A DNA stretch of 64,000 nucleotides, from positions 124,001 to 188,000 of the forward strand of contig CANLMN010000003.1 in the NCBI GenBank assembly GCA_947492105.1, given 5' to 3'. This DNA is from an uncultured Aquimarina sp. (lineage in GTDB: Bacteria; Bacteroidota; Bacteroidia; Flavobacteriales; Flavobacteriaceae). Positions within the stretch are counted from its first letter, which is position 1; each line of letters starts with the position of its first letter. A program made the position numbers and the translations under genes. This document shows, one piece after another, positions 45,060 through 53,300 of the stretch. The notes beneath the pieces were generated by a model that was given only the letters and a program-made list of their open reading frames with translations, had not been told where the DNA came from and ran no database searches.

Positions 45060-45738
45060 ATGAAAAAGTACTATAGTTTACTAATGATTCTGCCGTGCAG
45101 TTGATAAGATGTTTTTTGCACAATAGTTGGGCTTGGGTCCTACTTTGATAAGATTTTGAATTTTCAGTATAGAAGGTTTTTTTCAAAAAGAACAATGGAC
45201 TGTTCCTTTATATTACAACTGTATTATAGCATTGTATAGAGATAGGCGGGACGGTCTCAAGCTACAGATGTCTTGTTCTCTTGATTTAGGAGACAGACAA
45301 AAGACTTTTGCTTGTTTTTATACATGATCACTATCATAGAATTTGTAAACAAATTTCTCTTAAACTATATATAGTCATGATAGGATATTGGATCAGCCGT
45401 TATTCAAATGTCAGCTTCAAATAATATTAGTGAGTCAGATTTTGATGATAAATGTTTGGGTATTATACCAAAACAATAATGAGTCACAATACATAAATAT
45501 TTAGCTAATAATTTTGCAACCAGAATGCTACGAATTGGAGTTAGTACAAGGGCACTTATTGACATTTTTTTTACGCTCAGAGGTGTTAGTCTTTTTAATG
45601 TTATTTCAAATTATGAGCAGGCTCTAGCAGTCTCCTATGGTAATGAATACTTCTTATAGAGGTTTTTGTAATAGACAACAATAGTGTTCTAATGAAGCAG
45701 GAAGAAATATACGAATAGAAGATCAGTACAAATTTTAG
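45060..45738 (+). pseudogene. Relic of a TonB-dependent receptor (copy 2)
   Basis: It aligns by eye with the receptor gene at 39789. The first 14 codons (Met-Lys-Lys-Tyr-Tyr-Ser-Leu-Leu-Met-Ile-Leu-Pro-Cys-Ser) match the receptor signal peptide and end in TGA. From about 45245 to 45738 the sequence follows the last about 190 codons of the receptor, with many frameshifts and stops. Matching stretches include AGACAAAAGACTTTTGCTTG, ATTCAAATGTCAGCTTC and GAAGAAATATACGAATAGAA. Some 1.7 kb of the middle is missing. It ends just before the lipoprotein copy, in the same order as the intact cassette. Confidence 0.85.
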
Positions 45739-45769
45739 AAAATAACGGAACAATTAAATATTATAGATT

Positions 45770-46333
45770 ATGAAAATAGGAACAAAAATTATCGCACTAC
45801 TTTTTTTAGGAATGACTATCGCCTGCTCAGATGATGAAACAACAACACCCGAAGTTATTAATGAAGAAGAGGTAGTAACAACAGTAGAGTTGGTAATTAC
45901 AGATATCGAATCAAATGAATCACAAACGGTATTATGGGCTGACGGTGTCAATACGTTGGATAATAAACCAAAGATTGCATTAGCAGCGAACAAAAGTTAT
46001 ATAACTTCAGTGAGATTTTTGAATGCATCAAATCCAGATGATATAGAGAATATTACAGAAGAAGTTATTGAAGAGAAAGACGAGCATTTGGTTTTCCTTG
46101 CTCCAGAAAACAGTTTGACCGATTTTGTCATTGCCAGTAACCCAGATGCAGATGCAATTGATAGTGACAATATTGGTATTAATATAGTCACTGATTGGGC
46201 GACTATGGCTGCCAGTACGGGGACATTAACAGTTTTTCTGATTCATCAGCCTACTAGCAAAACTGGAACTACCAGAAGTGCTTTTGGAGGAGAAACTGAG
46301 GCAGAAGCAGTGTTTGATGTCGTCATAGAGTAA
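45770..46333 (+). CDS. Receptor-linked surface lipoprotein, copy 2
   Basis: A 187-residue paralogue of the lipoprotein at 42226, with the same length, the same lipobox (Ile-Ala-Cys19) and Ser-Asp-Asp-Glu after it. Differences are mostly conservative and spread evenly. The open frame with conserved residues contrasts with the neighbouring receptor relic. That suggests selection kept this gene or that the receptor loss is recent. It could still serve the intact receptor of copy 1 as a variant partner. Confidence 0.8.
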   Translation: MKIGTKIIALLFLGMTIACSDDETTTPEVINEEEVVTTVELVITDIESNESQTVLWADGVNTLDNKPKIALAANKSYITSVRFLNASNPDDIENITEEVIEEKDEHLVFLAPENSLTDFVIASNPDADAIDSDNIGINIVTDWATMAASTGTLTVFLIHQPTSKTGTTRSAFGGETEAEAVFDVVIE

Positions 46334-46447
46334 TACCATTTGTAGTTCGAAATTACTAGATAAAATAGAATGATCTATTACCGTAATTTCAAATAACGCA
46401 AAATGGACAATTAAGTAATTGAGTGAGTTTTATATATATATTGTTGG

Positions 46448-46482
46448 AAAAAGCTGTTCAAGAATTTTTGGACAGCTTTTTT
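46448..46482 (+). terminator. Terminator of receptor cassette 2
   Basis: AAAAAGCTGTTCA pairs with TGGACAGCTTTTTT (one G-T wobble). It is the duplicate of the hairpin at 42993. Confidence 0.88.
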
Positions 46483-46565
46483 ATGGTAATTCAATTTCTA
46501 AATCTTTCCTTTTTGATCGTTGTAAATGTGATAGAAGTAAGCCTCAAAAATTTGTTTGGAGAGCT

Positions 46566-46600
46566 AATACCAGTTAAAATGTTATTGTAGGTCAAATAGT
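46566..46600. repeat. Family A repeat, left-arm fragment
   Basis: TAATACCAGTTAAAATGTTA, then TTGTAGGTCAAATAG. Only the first about 35 bases of the family A left arm are present. Confidence 0.6.
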
Positions 46601-46675
46601 AAAAAAAATCACAAAAAACAATCCCTACTCGTTAAAAGAAGAATCATGTATAATTTTAATCCCTATATTTAGAAC

Positions 46676-46993
46676 ATGAACAAAAATATTTGGAAAAATA
46701 TTGGTATTCTTTTTTTTCTTTTTGCCTTTCTAATTATTCGGATTGGTAACCTACATGTTTTTGCTCATATTTCTGATGATGACATCAATCAAGGAGATTG
46801 TGAGTTATGCGAAATAATAGCAACATCCAATGATCTGACACCTTTTGTTAATGATGTCTATGTAGCAGCAACACGCAGACTCGAAAACAACATTTCGAGT
46901 TATAAAATTAATTTTTGTTACGAGCTATCAAATTATAGCATCACACTTCCTGAGTGTATTCATAACAAACCACCACCTAGGTTTGTAGGGTAA
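46676..46993 (+). CDS. Small His/Cys-motif membrane protein, divergent copy 3
   Basis: A 105-residue protein with the same plan as those at 39417 and 44724: hydrophobic segment (about 8-24), then Leu-His27-Val-Phe-Ala-His31, an Asp cluster, Asp-Cys42-Glu-Leu-Cys45, and a C-terminus Asn-Lys-Pro-Pro-Pro. Overall identity to the others is low outside these points, so this is an older relative rather than part of the recent duplication. The conserved His-x3-His and Cys-x2-Cys spacing supports a ligand-binding role. It is followed by about 460 bases without a convincing gene. Confidence 0.75.
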   Translation: MNKNIWKNIGILFFLFAFLIIRIGNLHVFAHISDDDINQGDCELCEIIATSNDLTPFVNDVYVAATRRLENNISSYKINFCYELSNYSITLPECIHNKPPPRFVG

Positions 46994-47457
46994 TGGTTTT
47001 AGTATTTGAATAAAATAGATTTTCGTTAGGTATTATAGAGGTTTAGGTAATTCTTAAAGAATTCCTCCTTAATATTATACGATATCGTACTTACACCTAT
47101 TTGGGGTAATTAACTTTTTTTTGAATCGAGCTAGTACTACAATTTTTTATCACAAGCTAATAGTTAAAATTATAGTAGCCTTTTGTGCTATTATCAGTTT
47201 TACTCAACGTAGCATTTACAACAAATCAAAATCAAAAAAACAATGCACTTGCAATAGTGCTATTGGTACTAGGTCTAGGTGTTTTCAAGTAATTGTACTA
47301 AAAAGATAGAAGTGTTTTGATTCAAGGTGATTCTGGGGGTAATATAAATAATGTTAGGGGTTATAGAAAATCTTCCGTATGCTGGAAGTAGCATGATCAT
47401 CCATAGGAGATTTGAATGCACGAAAAGACCTGTCATATAGCAACCAAAGAACACATC
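46994..47457. other. Gap with possible decayed coding sequence
   Basis: From 47121 a TTG-started frame of 62 codons opens with a signal-peptide-like stretch (Ile-Val-Lys-Ile-Ile-Val-Ala-Phe-Cys-Ala-Ile-Ile). The hydrophobic signal then seems to move to another frame and stops follow. By analogy with the cassettes at 39.4 and 44.7 kb this could be the stub of a third receptor gene, but I found no alignable match, so I call no gene. Confidence 0.3.
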
Positions 47458-47622
47458 TTATACCAGTCAAAATGTAATTGTAGGCTAAAATAATTGAACT
47501 ATTTTTCGCTAGTTTAAACTATAAAATTCAAGCATAGCCTTAGCTACGATTTAATTTTTTAGCGAAAAAATAGTAGAAAAGAACCGAATTATTCGCCTGT
47601 AATTATTTTTTCAATGGTATTA
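47458..47622. repeat. Family A hairpin repeat, full-length copy (165 bp)
   Basis: The best preserved copy. Left arm TTATACCAGTCAAAATGTAA to ATTTTTCGCTAG, centre TTCAAGCATAGCCTTAGCTA, right arm TTAGCGAAAAAATAGTAG to TCAATGGTATTA. The two arms pair imperfectly over about 55 bp. Confidence 0.82.
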
Positions 47623-47699
47623 TTTCAAAAATGCTTGGAACAATCGTAGGAACATCCATATAGCTTGAGCCTTTTCCAGTAACTAAAAATATATTTAAA

Positions 47700-48224
47700 A
47701 TGAAACTCAAATTTTATCAATCATCAATTATAGCGGGGATACTGTTGTTTTGTATGTCTTTTGCTAGTCCGCATCCAATTAAACTCACTTCTTCATTAAT
47801 AGAATACAATTCTGAAACAGCAAAGTTACAAATAGAATGTAGGGTTTTTACGGATGATTTTACAAATAGCATTAACGAGACATTATCTAAAAATATTGAT
47901 CTTACAAATCTGTCCAATGAGGATAAAAAGGATATCGAAAACTATTTTCGAAGCTATTACGTAATAACCATCAATGAGCAAGGATTTCCTCTCAAATTCG
48001 AGACATTAAAAGTTTTGGAAGAACATAATGTATGTATTTTTAAATTTTCTCAAGGCACTTCAACGATTAAAAAGGGAGACCAACTTTGCGTAGAAAACAG
48101 ACTCTTTTTTAAAGAATTTAGTTTTTTGCAAACCAATGCGATTACTGTTCGTATTCCTCGTTTTGTAGAAGAGGTCTATCTCGAAGCCATGTCCACTGAT
48201 TATTCTTTTCCTATTGATCTCTAA
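47700..48224 (+). CDS. DUF6702-like secreted protein
   Basis: A 174-residue precursor with a signal peptide (about 1-23, ending Ser-Phe-Ala-Ser). The mature part begins His-Pro-Ile-Lys-Leu-Thr-Ser and continues with Leu-Gln-Ile-Glu-Cys-Arg-Val-Phe-Thr-Asp-Asp-Phe, which follows the pattern of DUF6702 proteins of Bacteroidota. Function unknown. It starts an apparent operon: the HupE/UreJ-type gene follows 12 bases after its stop. HupE-type proteins and DUF6702-type proteins being together suggests a shared envelope or metal task, but this is inference. Confidence 0.7.
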   Translation: MKLKFYQSSIIAGILLFCMSFASPHPIKLTSSLIEYNSETAKLQIECRVFTDDFTNSINETLSKNIDLTNLSNEDKKDIENYFRSYYVITINEQGFPLKFETLKVLEEHNVCIFKFSQGTSTIKKGDQLCVENRLFFKEFSFLQTNAITVRIPRFVEEVYLEAMSTDYSFPIDL

Positions 48225-48236
48225 AACAAAAAAATC

Positions 48237-48821
48237 ATGAATAATATTAGTTCTTTTTTTTATAACGGATGGCATCATATTGTTGCTATAAGTGCTTATG
48301 ATCACCTGCTGTTTGTGATGACTTTATGTGCGGCTTTCAAATTGGCTCAATGGAAGCAAATATTAGTTATTATAACGGCTTTTACCATAGGACATAGTGG
48401 AACATTAATACTTAGTGCTTTGGATTTTATACCAGCGAATTCCAAACTCATTGAAATGTTAATTCCTTTTACGATTATGATTACGGCAGTGGCGAATATA
48501 ATTACTTACGAAGGGAGTGGTAGGTTTTCGGGGGCCAAAATAAAATATAGTATTGCATTGATTTTTGGTCTCATTCATGGATTAGCGTTTGCTAGTAATT
48601 TTAAATTTATGCTCTTTGATGATAGCATTATTTTGCCATTATTAGTATTTAATCTAGGGATTGAGGTTGGACAAATTTTTATTGTATTTGTTTTTATGTT
48701 TTCACTTTGGATCTATACCGAATTTATAAAAGGGACACATCTCAAGTGGAATATATTTGTTTCAGGAGCTGGGTTTGGGATCGCTGCCACGATATTATTA
48801 GATGCTATAGCAAACGCATAG
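48237..48821 (+). CDS. HupE/UreJ-type membrane protein
   Basis: A 194-residue inner-membrane protein with about six hydrophobic segments. Conserved polar residues are those of the HupE/UreJ_2 family: Gly-Trp-His-His-Ile near the start, Tyr-Asp-His-Leu-Leu-Phe, Thr-Ile-Gly-His-Ser and Gly-Leu-Ile-His-Gly-Leu-Ala-Phe-Ala. Classical HupE/UreJ members are nickel or cobalt permeases. The wider family, common in bacteria without hydrogenase or urease, is not proven to transport these metals. No hydrogenase or urease gene is in the window. The four His-containing motifs fit metal binding in the membrane. Confidence 0.82.
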   Translation: MNNISSFFYNGWHHIVAISAYDHLLFVMTLCAAFKLAQWKQILVIITAFTIGHSGTLILSALDFIPANSKLIEMLIPFTIMITAVANIITYEGSGRFSGAKIKYSIALIFGLIHGLAFASNFKFMLFDDSIILPLLVFNLGIEVGQIFIVFVFMFSLWIYTEFIKGTHLKWNIFVSGAGFGIAATILLDAIANA

Positions 48822-48862
48822 TTTATTCAGACTGTTTTTGGACGCTCAGTAAATTATTTAGT

Positions 48863-49795
48863 ATGCTATGCTGCTTTTTTTTTCTATCTTGTGCAGAGCA
48901 AAAACAACAAAAGGAATCTTTTTATTTGATTGACAAAGAAAAGATAGATAGAGATTTGTCCAAAGATTTCCCAAATGTTTTGCTTGATCATTTGTATATA
49001 GTTGTGGACAGTATTAGTTATCAGAAAATAACATCAGACAAAAATTGGAAAAACACATATGCATCTTTAGATGTAGGGCTTCCAAGTTTTGCTCCTGTAG
49101 CAGATCAATCAACGACATGTTACCTGAGGGGACGCCAACACTATATTGAGATTTTGTGTCCCGATAATACTTGTAATGAGTCCATAAGGAAAAATGGTAT
49201 TAGTTTTTTTTTAGAAGCAACAAAGAATCACTTTCAGTGGAGTGCAATACCAGTACTAGAGATTGAAAATGATTCATTTTTGTATGCTTCCAAAACGGTA
49301 AAGATGATAATAGATGATCATCAACATGTGTTGTTTAAAGCCTTTTATACCCTGGGTTCTGAAACATTTTTGCATACTTGGTATGGGTGCTACAAGGCTG
49401 TTTTTTTAGATAACCTTCACGGAAAACACCATCCTTTCTATTCTCACGAGGCTTGTCTTCAAACTACTTACGAAAATCAAAAGCTTTTTCATGGGATTAA
49501 AGAGATTTATCTAAGGTGTACGACAGATGATTATATTGGTATTACTCAAGAATCGAGGTATTTGAAATTTGCACTTCTAGAAAACAAAAATAATGCTCTT
49601 ACGATAGTTGGAGGTGATACTACTATCCATTTAGAGCTTTCTAGTACAGTAGTATATAGTAGAATTACCAAGATTATTTGTCAACTAAACACCGAAGATA
49701 TCAGTAATAAGACACTGGAAAATAGGATCATTACCAATCAAGGCACTGAATCTATAAGGGATTTAAGTAAACTTCATAAAAAGGAGCATTTATAA
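48863..49795 (+). CDS. Lipoprotein-like protein of unknown function (possibly DUF5829)
   Basis: A 310-residue protein. The ATG at 48863 gives a very short signal with a lipobox-like Phe-Leu-Ser-Cys10 and no positive charge, which is odd. The frame is open further upstream into hupE but without another conventional start. The region Leu-Asp-His-Leu-Tyr-Ile-Val-Val-Asp through Tyr-Leu-Arg-Gly-Arg-Gln-His-Tyr-Ile-Glu-Ile recalls DUF5829 and the VOC/glyoxalase fold, where His and Glu bind metal. That is a tentative match. His-rich Gly-Lys-His-His-Pro-Phe-Tyr-Ser-His is at about residue 190. It is in the same operon as hupE. Confidence 0.65.
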   Translation: MLCCFFFLSCAEQKQQKESFYLIDKEKIDRDLSKDFPNVLLDHLYIVVDSISYQKITSDKNWKNTYASLDVGLPSFAPVADQSTTCYLRGRQHYIEILCPDNTCNESIRKNGISFFLEATKNHFQWSAIPVLEIENDSFLYASKTVKMIIDDHQHVLFKAFYTLGSETFLHTWYGCYKAVFLDNLHGKHHPFYSHEACLQTTYENQKLFHGIKEIYLRCTTDDYIGITQESRYLKFALLENKNNALTIVGGDTTIHLELSSTVVYSRITKIICQLNTEDISNKTLENRIITNQGTESIRDLSKLHKKEHL

Positions 49796-49828
49796 ACTAT
49801 TCTAAATCTAAATTAAAAATTGAATCAT

Positions 49829-50659
49829 ATGAACATGAAAACGAAACCTCTAGGGATCATCTTATTTTTGACCTCTTTTTGTGTATTTACAGCTTGTAAA
49901 CAAAAGAAAAAAGATGTTGATCATCAAGAAACCGCAGTAAGTAAATCTGAAGTTGAAACGAAGGAAACAGCTCCTAAAATTATGCTGCACAAATTAGAAG
50001 ATTCTCCAGCGTATGCTGATGCATCATTGATATGGGATACTCCGGCAGATATAAAAGTAGCAGAAGCAGGAGAAATGGATTTTTCTTTTACGGTAGAGAA
50101 TTACAAATTGGGAGCACAAACTGCAGGGCCAAATGCTCAAAAATTGGCAAATTCAGGAAAAGGTCAGCATATTCATTTTATTTTGGATAACCAACCTTAT
50201 TCTGCACATTATGAGCCAGTTTTTAAAAAGGATGTGCCCAAAGGAGTACATCATTTGGTGGCTTTTTTGAGTCGTTCCTATCATGAGTCTGTAAAAAACA
50301 ATAATTCGGTTGTAGTTCGTAAACTAACGGTTGGTGAGGATTCTAAGAATACTCTTGGGTTGGAGATGGAAGCTCCAACGCTTATTTACAGCCGTCCAAA
50401 AGGAACTTATAAAGGAGAACAAACGAAACAAATTTTATTGGATTTCTTCGTGTTGAATACAAAGCTTTCTGAAAATGGAACTAAAGTTCGTGCTACTATA
50501 AATGGGGAGAAATTTATCATCACAGAATGGGGACCTAATGTGATCACAGGACTTCCTATGGGAGAAGTTACAATTCAATTAGAATTAGTAGATGCTACAG
50601 AAACCTTGATTCCTGGACCTTTTAATAAGGTAATACGCAAAATAACCTTGAAACCTTAA
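49829..50659 (+). CDS. Lipoprotein of the type annotated as phosphopeptide-binding
   Basis: A 276-residue lipoprotein precursor with lipobox Phe-Thr-Ala-Cys23 followed by Lys-Gln-Lys-Lys-Lys-Asp. A linker rich in Glu, Lys and Thr leads to a domain with Gly-Gln-His-Ile-His-Phe-Ile-Leu-Asp-Asn-Gln-Pro-Tyr and Val-His-His-Leu-Val-Ala-Phe-Leu-Ser-Arg-Ser-Tyr-His-Glu. These match proteins often labelled phosphopeptide-binding in Flavobacteriia; I know of no proof of that activity. The paired His residues could bind a metal. ATG 49829 is used, with 49835 as alternative; the TTG at 49820 is less likely. It is the last gene of the operon. Confidence 0.72.
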   Translation: MNMKTKPLGIILFLTSFCVFTACKQKKKDVDHQETAVSKSEVETKETAPKIMLHKLEDSPAYADASLIWDTPADIKVAEAGEMDFSFTVENYKLGAQTAGPNAQKLANSGKGQHIHFILDNQPYSAHYEPVFKKDVPKGVHHLVAFLSRSYHESVKNNNSVVVRKLTVGEDSKNTLGLEMEAPTLIYSRPKGTYKGEQTKQILLDFFVLNTKLSENGTKVRATINGEKFIITEWGPNVITGLPMGEVTIQLELVDATETLIPGPFNKVIRKITLKP

Positions 50660-50725
50660 GGGGTGGCGATAGAAAAGAGTAATGGTTAGAATTGATATAG
50701 CCTATTAGTGTATTTTAAAAAAAAT

Positions 50726-50760
50726 AAAAGGAGGTAAATTGTATGTTTACCTCCTTTTTT
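50726..50760. terminator. Bidirectional terminator
   Basis: AAAAGGAGGTAAA pairs with TTTACCTCCTTTT around a seven-base loop. T-runs on both strands let it serve the lipoprotein operon from the left and the tRNA from the right. Confidence 0.9.
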
Positions 50761-50762
50761 AG

Positions 50763-50836
50763 TGGAGCATATCGGAGTCGAACCGATGACCTCTACGCTG
50801 CCAGCGTAGCGCTCTAGCCAGCTGAGCTAATGCCCC
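50763..50836 (-). tRNA. tRNA-Ala, anticodon GGC
   Basis: Read on the minus strand, 74 nt including discriminator A. The acceptor stem is GGGGCAT with ATGCTCC, which gives the G3-U70 pair that marks alanine tRNAs. The anticodon stem CTACG/CGTAG encloses CTGGCAG with anticodon GGC. The T arm is ATCGG-TTCGACT-CCGAT. CCA is not encoded. No second tRNA is near. Confidence 0.97.
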
Positions 50837-51099
50837 AGTTTTGGACAACAACAAAGATAACAAAATCATTTGGACCATGTAGCTTTGATGTATACCTATG
50901 TTGCTATTAGAAGTAATTCCATTTTTTTTCTGTTAGAGGTAGAGAAGACTAAGGCAGAGATGTAGTGGTTGTTGACCGTAATGAGTTTATAGCTTCATAA
51001 CTATAATTCTTGATTAACTTGCGTAGCTTTAGTATAGTTTTAGGGCTTTGTTATTTTTAAAATAACGAACTTTACATTTATAACGACCAAGTTCTTCTT

Positions 51100-52428
51100 T
51101 TGGAAAAAACAACATCTTTCAAAAACATAAATAGTATAGCAATACCAGCGATAATAGCGGGTATTGCAGAGCCTTTGTTATCTCTTACGGATACAGCTAT
51201 TGTAGGTAATATCCCTAATTTTGGTACAGAGTCCTTGGCTGCAGCAGGAATTGTTGGTTCGTTCTTATCTATGCTTATTTGGGTATTAGGACAAACTCGA
51301 AGTGCCATTTCTGCAATTCTTTCGCAATACTTAGGGGCTAATAATTTCGAGGCTGTCAAAACGCTCCCTGCTCAGGCAATTTTCTTTAATATAGTCTTAA
51401 GCATTATTATATTAACAAGTACTGTTTTTAGTATTCCTGAAATTTTCAAATTCCTTAATGCTTCTGGTGTTGTACTAGAATATTGTATTGAGTATTACAA
51501 AATTAGAGTTTGGGGATTTCCTCTTACACTGTTTACTTTTGCTGTTTTTGGTATTTTTCGTGGTTTGCAAAATACCTATTGGCCGATGATAGTTGCTTTA
51601 ATTGGTGCTGTTCTAAACGTGATTTTGGATCTATTACTTGTATACGGTGTTCAAGGAGTTTTAGAGCCTATGAATCTAGAAGGAGCTGCATGGGCAAGTC
51701 TGATCGCACAATTTGTAATGGCGTTATTAGCCTTTATTTTACTGTTTTTCAAAACAGATGTGAGCCTCAAACTTCGATTTCCGTTGCATAACGAACTTGG
51801 CAGGCTGGCAATTATGAGTCTTAATTTGTTTGTACGCTCTATAGCCCTCAATATTGCGATTGTTTTGGCTGTTCGCGAAGCAACGTCATATGGAGATGCC
51901 TATATTGGAGCACATACAATTGCAATTAATATCTGGTTGTTTAGTGCTTTTTTTATAGATGGATATGGTGCTGCGGGGAATATCATTGGAGGTAAGTTAT
52001 TTGGAGCAAAAAACTACCCCTTGCTGTGGCAATTGACCAAGCGTGTAGCATTATATGGGGTGATGGTGAGTGTTGGTCTTTTGATATTTATGTTGATATT
52101 CTATAAGCCCATTGGTCGTTTGTTTTCTTCAGAGGTAGCTGTTCTGAAACTTTTTTATGATATATTTTATATAGTCATACTCGTGCAACCTATCAATGCC
52201 ATTGCTTTTGTTTTTGATGGACTTTTTAAGGGTTTGGGGGAAATGAAGTATCTTAGAAATGTTTTGCTGGTTGCTACTTTTCTTGGTTTTATCCCAGTAT
52301 TGTACCTAACCAAAGCCTTTAACTGGCATTTGCATGGTATTTGGGTGGCTTTTGTCGTTTGGGCATTGATACGAGGTTTGTTATTAGTGCTGAAATTTAG
52401 ACAAAAATTTAAACCTCTTTTAACATAA
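51100..52428 (+). CDS. MATE family efflux transporter
   Basis: A 442-residue inner-membrane protein with about 12 hydrophobic segments in two bundles. The N-terminal Pro-Ala-Ile-Ile-Ala-Gly-Ile-Ala-Glu-Pro-Leu-Leu-Ser-Leu-Thr-Asp-Thr-Ala and the Gly-Ala-x-Asn-Phe-Glu loop are MATE features, of the DinF-like group. MATE carriers expel organic cations or drugs in exchange for Na+ or H+. The start appears to be a TTG at 51100; no ATG is placed suitably upstream. Monocistronic. Confidence 0.9.
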   Translation: MEKTTSFKNINSIAIPAIIAGIAEPLLSLTDTAIVGNIPNFGTESLAAAGIVGSFLSMLIWVLGQTRSAISAILSQYLGANNFEAVKTLPAQAIFFNIVLSIIILTSTVFSIPEIFKFLNASGVVLEYCIEYYKIRVWGFPLTLFTFAVFGIFRGLQNTYWPMIVALIGAVLNVILDLLLVYGVQGVLEPMNLEGAAWASLIAQFVMALLAFILLFFKTDVSLKLRFPLHNELGRLAIMSLNLFVRSIALNIAIVLAVREATSYGDAYIGAHTIAINIWLFSAFFIDGYGAAGNIIGGKLFGAKNYPLLWQLTKRVALYGVMVSVGLLIFMLIFYKPIGRLFSSEVAVLKLFYDIFYIVILVQPINAIAFVFDGLFKGLGEMKYLRNVLLVATFLGFIPVLYLTKAFNWHLHGIWVAFVVWALIRGLLLVLKFRQKFKPLLT

Positions 52429-52523
52429 AAAAAACACAGACAATTCTTAAAATAAACATTAATGGTTTATTATCTCTTCTCTTTGCTGTCTTTTCCCTAA
52501 TTTTGGAGTAAATTAATTGTATC

Positions 52524-53291
52524 ATGAGCACCACACGATCTAATGGTAGTTTATATACCAGTGTAGCACAATATGTTGCTACGATAGAATTTGGACATCC
52601 CGCTAGTAACTCGTTTCCTTTGGAGTTGTTATTGAGACTTGCCAAAACCTTTGATGAGCTGTCAGCAGATGCTCAGGTACACGTGATTGTTTTAAAATCC
52701 GAAGGTGATCGAGCATTTTGTGCAGGAGCTTCCTTTGATGAATTATTAGCTGTAGAAACCTTGGAACAAGGGCACACTTTTTTTTCAGGTTTTGCCAAGG
52801 TAATCAATGCTATGCGAACTTGTGCAAAACCAATTATTGGGCGTATTCAGGGCAAAACAGTAGGGGGAGGTGTTGGTTTAGCTGCGGCATGTGATTATTG
52901 TCTTGCCACAGAGGCTGCATCGATACGACTCAGTGAGCTAAGTATTGGTTTGGGGCCTTTTGTTATTGAGCCAGCGGTAACGCGCAAAATAGGAATTGCT
53001 GCGATGAGTCATTTGTCGTATGATCCAACACATTGGCAAAATGCTTATTGGGCCAAGGAAAAAGGACTTTTTGCTAGGGTGTTCGAAACAATCAAAGAAT
53101 TAGATAAAGAGATACATCTATTAGCAGCTCAATTAGCTAGCTATAATCCAGAGGCTACTCAGGCCATGAAAAAAGTTTCTTGGACAGGAACAGCATCTTG
53201 GACAGAATTGTTGTCCGAGCGCGCTATGCTTTCTGGAGAATTAGTTTTGTCTGAATTTGCTAAAAACGCATTACAAAATTTTAAAAAATAA
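52524..53291 (+). CDS. Enoyl-CoA hydratase/isomerase family protein
   Basis: A 255-residue crotonase-fold enzyme. CoA-binding and oxyanion-hole parts are seen: Arg-Ala-Phe-Cys-Ala-Gly-Ala-Ser-Phe-Asp near residue 66 and Gly-Lys-Thr-Val-Gly-Gly-Gly-Val-Gly-Leu-Ala-Ala-Ala-Cys-Asp-Tyr-Cys near 110. The catalytic Glu is plausibly in Arg-Leu-Ser-Glu-Leu. The exact substrate is not clear; hydratases of leucine or fatty-acid breakdown are possible. A 31-codon gene and queD follow tightly, so it is the first of three. Confidence 0.88.
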   Translation: MSTTRSNGSLYTSVAQYVATIEFGHPASNSFPLELLLRLAKTFDELSADAQVHVIVLKSEGDRAFCAGASFDELLAVETLEQGHTFFSGFAKVINAMRTCAKPIIGRIQGKTVGGGVGLAAACDYCLATEAASIRLSELSIGLGPFVIEPAVTRKIGIAAMSHLSYDPTHWQNAYWAKEKGLFARVFETIKELDKEIHLLAAQLASYNPEATQAMKKVSWTGTASWTELLSERAMLSGELVLSEFAKNALQNFKK

Positions 53292-53300
53292 TTAATATAC

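Noticed and set aside
48707-48862. Long N-terminal extension of the lipoprotein after hupE
   Set aside because: It reads through the hupE 3' end in another frame with no lipoprotein signal; the ATG at 48863 directly precedes a lipobox.
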